From: JBEKDJ01 sp050014415 | Lineage (GTDB): Bacteria; Desulfobacterota; BSN033; UBA1163 | DNA: 5,553 nt | Direction of reading: 5' to 3' | Assembly (NCBI GenBank): GCA_050014415.1 | Contig: JBEKDJ010000333.1 | Span: forward strand, 1 to 5,553 | In this document: piece by piece, positions 5,349 to 5,553 of the stretch | How the letters are laid out: each line of letters begins with the position of its first letter | How positions within the stretch are numbered: the first letter of the stretch is position 1 | Translations under genes and position numbers: made by a program | Notes under the pieces: model-generated | What the model was told of the DNA's origin: nothing | The model's input: only the letters and a program-made list of their open reading frames with translations | The model's database searches: none

Positions 5349-5553
5349 ATGAGAATATTGGAGGTGTTATGGGACCTGAAGACGTTTTCTGTCTTTATGA
5401 TGCTTTTCCTGATAACAAACGGATGCCGGTCTGGTAATCCTGATCACCCCCTGCTTTTTAATGTCACAGGATTTCTGACCGCAGAGACAGAGCCCAATTC
5501 GACGATCTACCTATTTGTTGTCTCAGATACCTCTTTTGATACCGCTCTCGATA
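5349..5553 (+). CDS. Probable lipoprotein, 5' part (runs off the window)
   Basis: An open frame from ATG 5349 reaches the window's end without a stop (68 codons). The first 26 residues look like a lipoprotein signal: a short start with one Lys (DLKTF), a hydrophobic run SVFMMLFLI, then T-N-G-C26. The lipobox is imperfect, with Thr at -3 instead of Leu. The mature part begins CRSGNPDHPLLFNVTGFLTA, continues with NSTIYLFVVSD, and looks like beta-rich secreted protein. An in-frame TAA at 5322-5324 and the lack of other ATG codons before the signal favour this start, although no good Shine-Dalgarno sequence precedes it. I do not recognise the family. It diverges from the zinc-ribbon gene pair. 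Confidence 0.65.
   Translation, partial: MRILEVLWDLKTFSVFMMLFLITNGCRSGNPDHPLLFNVTGFLTAETEPNSTIYLFVVSDTSFDTALD

Noticed and set aside
5234..5437. + strand frame of 67 codons crossing the divergent intergenic region
   Set aside because: It starts inside the zinc-ribbon gene on the other strand and ends within the lipoprotein frame, which is a better candidate because of its signal peptide.
1..5553. CRISPR array, tRNA, rRNA or intact insertion sequence
   Set aside because: No regularly spaced repeats, tRNA-like arms, rRNA stretches or transposase motifs were found on either strand by eye.

Overview
The window looks like Gram-negative chromosomal DNA with many broken genes. A type II secretion pseudopilin, two probable lipoproteins (one a CpoB/YbgF-type envelope protein), a methylglyoxal synthase remnant and a MacB-type permease fit a Desulfobacterota- or Nitrospirota-like lineage. 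That placement is an impression from protein style only; no marker gene is present.

Left part (1-1831, + strand): the 3' end of gspG runs straight into a truncated gspH-like pseudopilin gene that is coupled to it by a GTGA overlap. A decayed 55-codon ORF of a probable hypothetical family follows, then an intact gene for a lipoprotein of the CpoB/YbgF type (coiled coil plus TPRs). The tol-pal genes that usually accompany this gene are not visible.

Middle part (1832-3251): no intact recognisable gene, but several fragments lie side by side. These are the C-terminal third of methylglyoxal synthase on the - strand, the C-terminal end of a CBS domain on the + strand with a frameshift, and the 3' end (domains V and VI) of a group II intron on the - strand. 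The two protein fragments meet within a few bases near 2475. This reads as a scar of successive insertions, deletions and rearrangements. The rest of the stretch holds nothing I can name.

Right part (3252-5553): a complete MacB/FtsX-type ABC permease lies in visibly more G+C-rich sequence and is closed by a strong intrinsic terminator. No ATPase or periplasmic adaptor gene is next to it, although such permeases need an ATPase to work. Further on, a - strand pair of small genes overlaps by ATGA: a 47-residue zinc-ribbon protein and an 83-residue charged helical protein. A probable lipoprotein gene diverges from the pair and runs off the window's end.

The two intact larger genes (cpoB-like and permease) do not form an obvious pathway with each other. 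No CRISPR array, tRNA, rRNA or intact transposase was found. The strongest unexplained items are the intron remnant, the fragment junction and the zinc-ribbon/helical pair.
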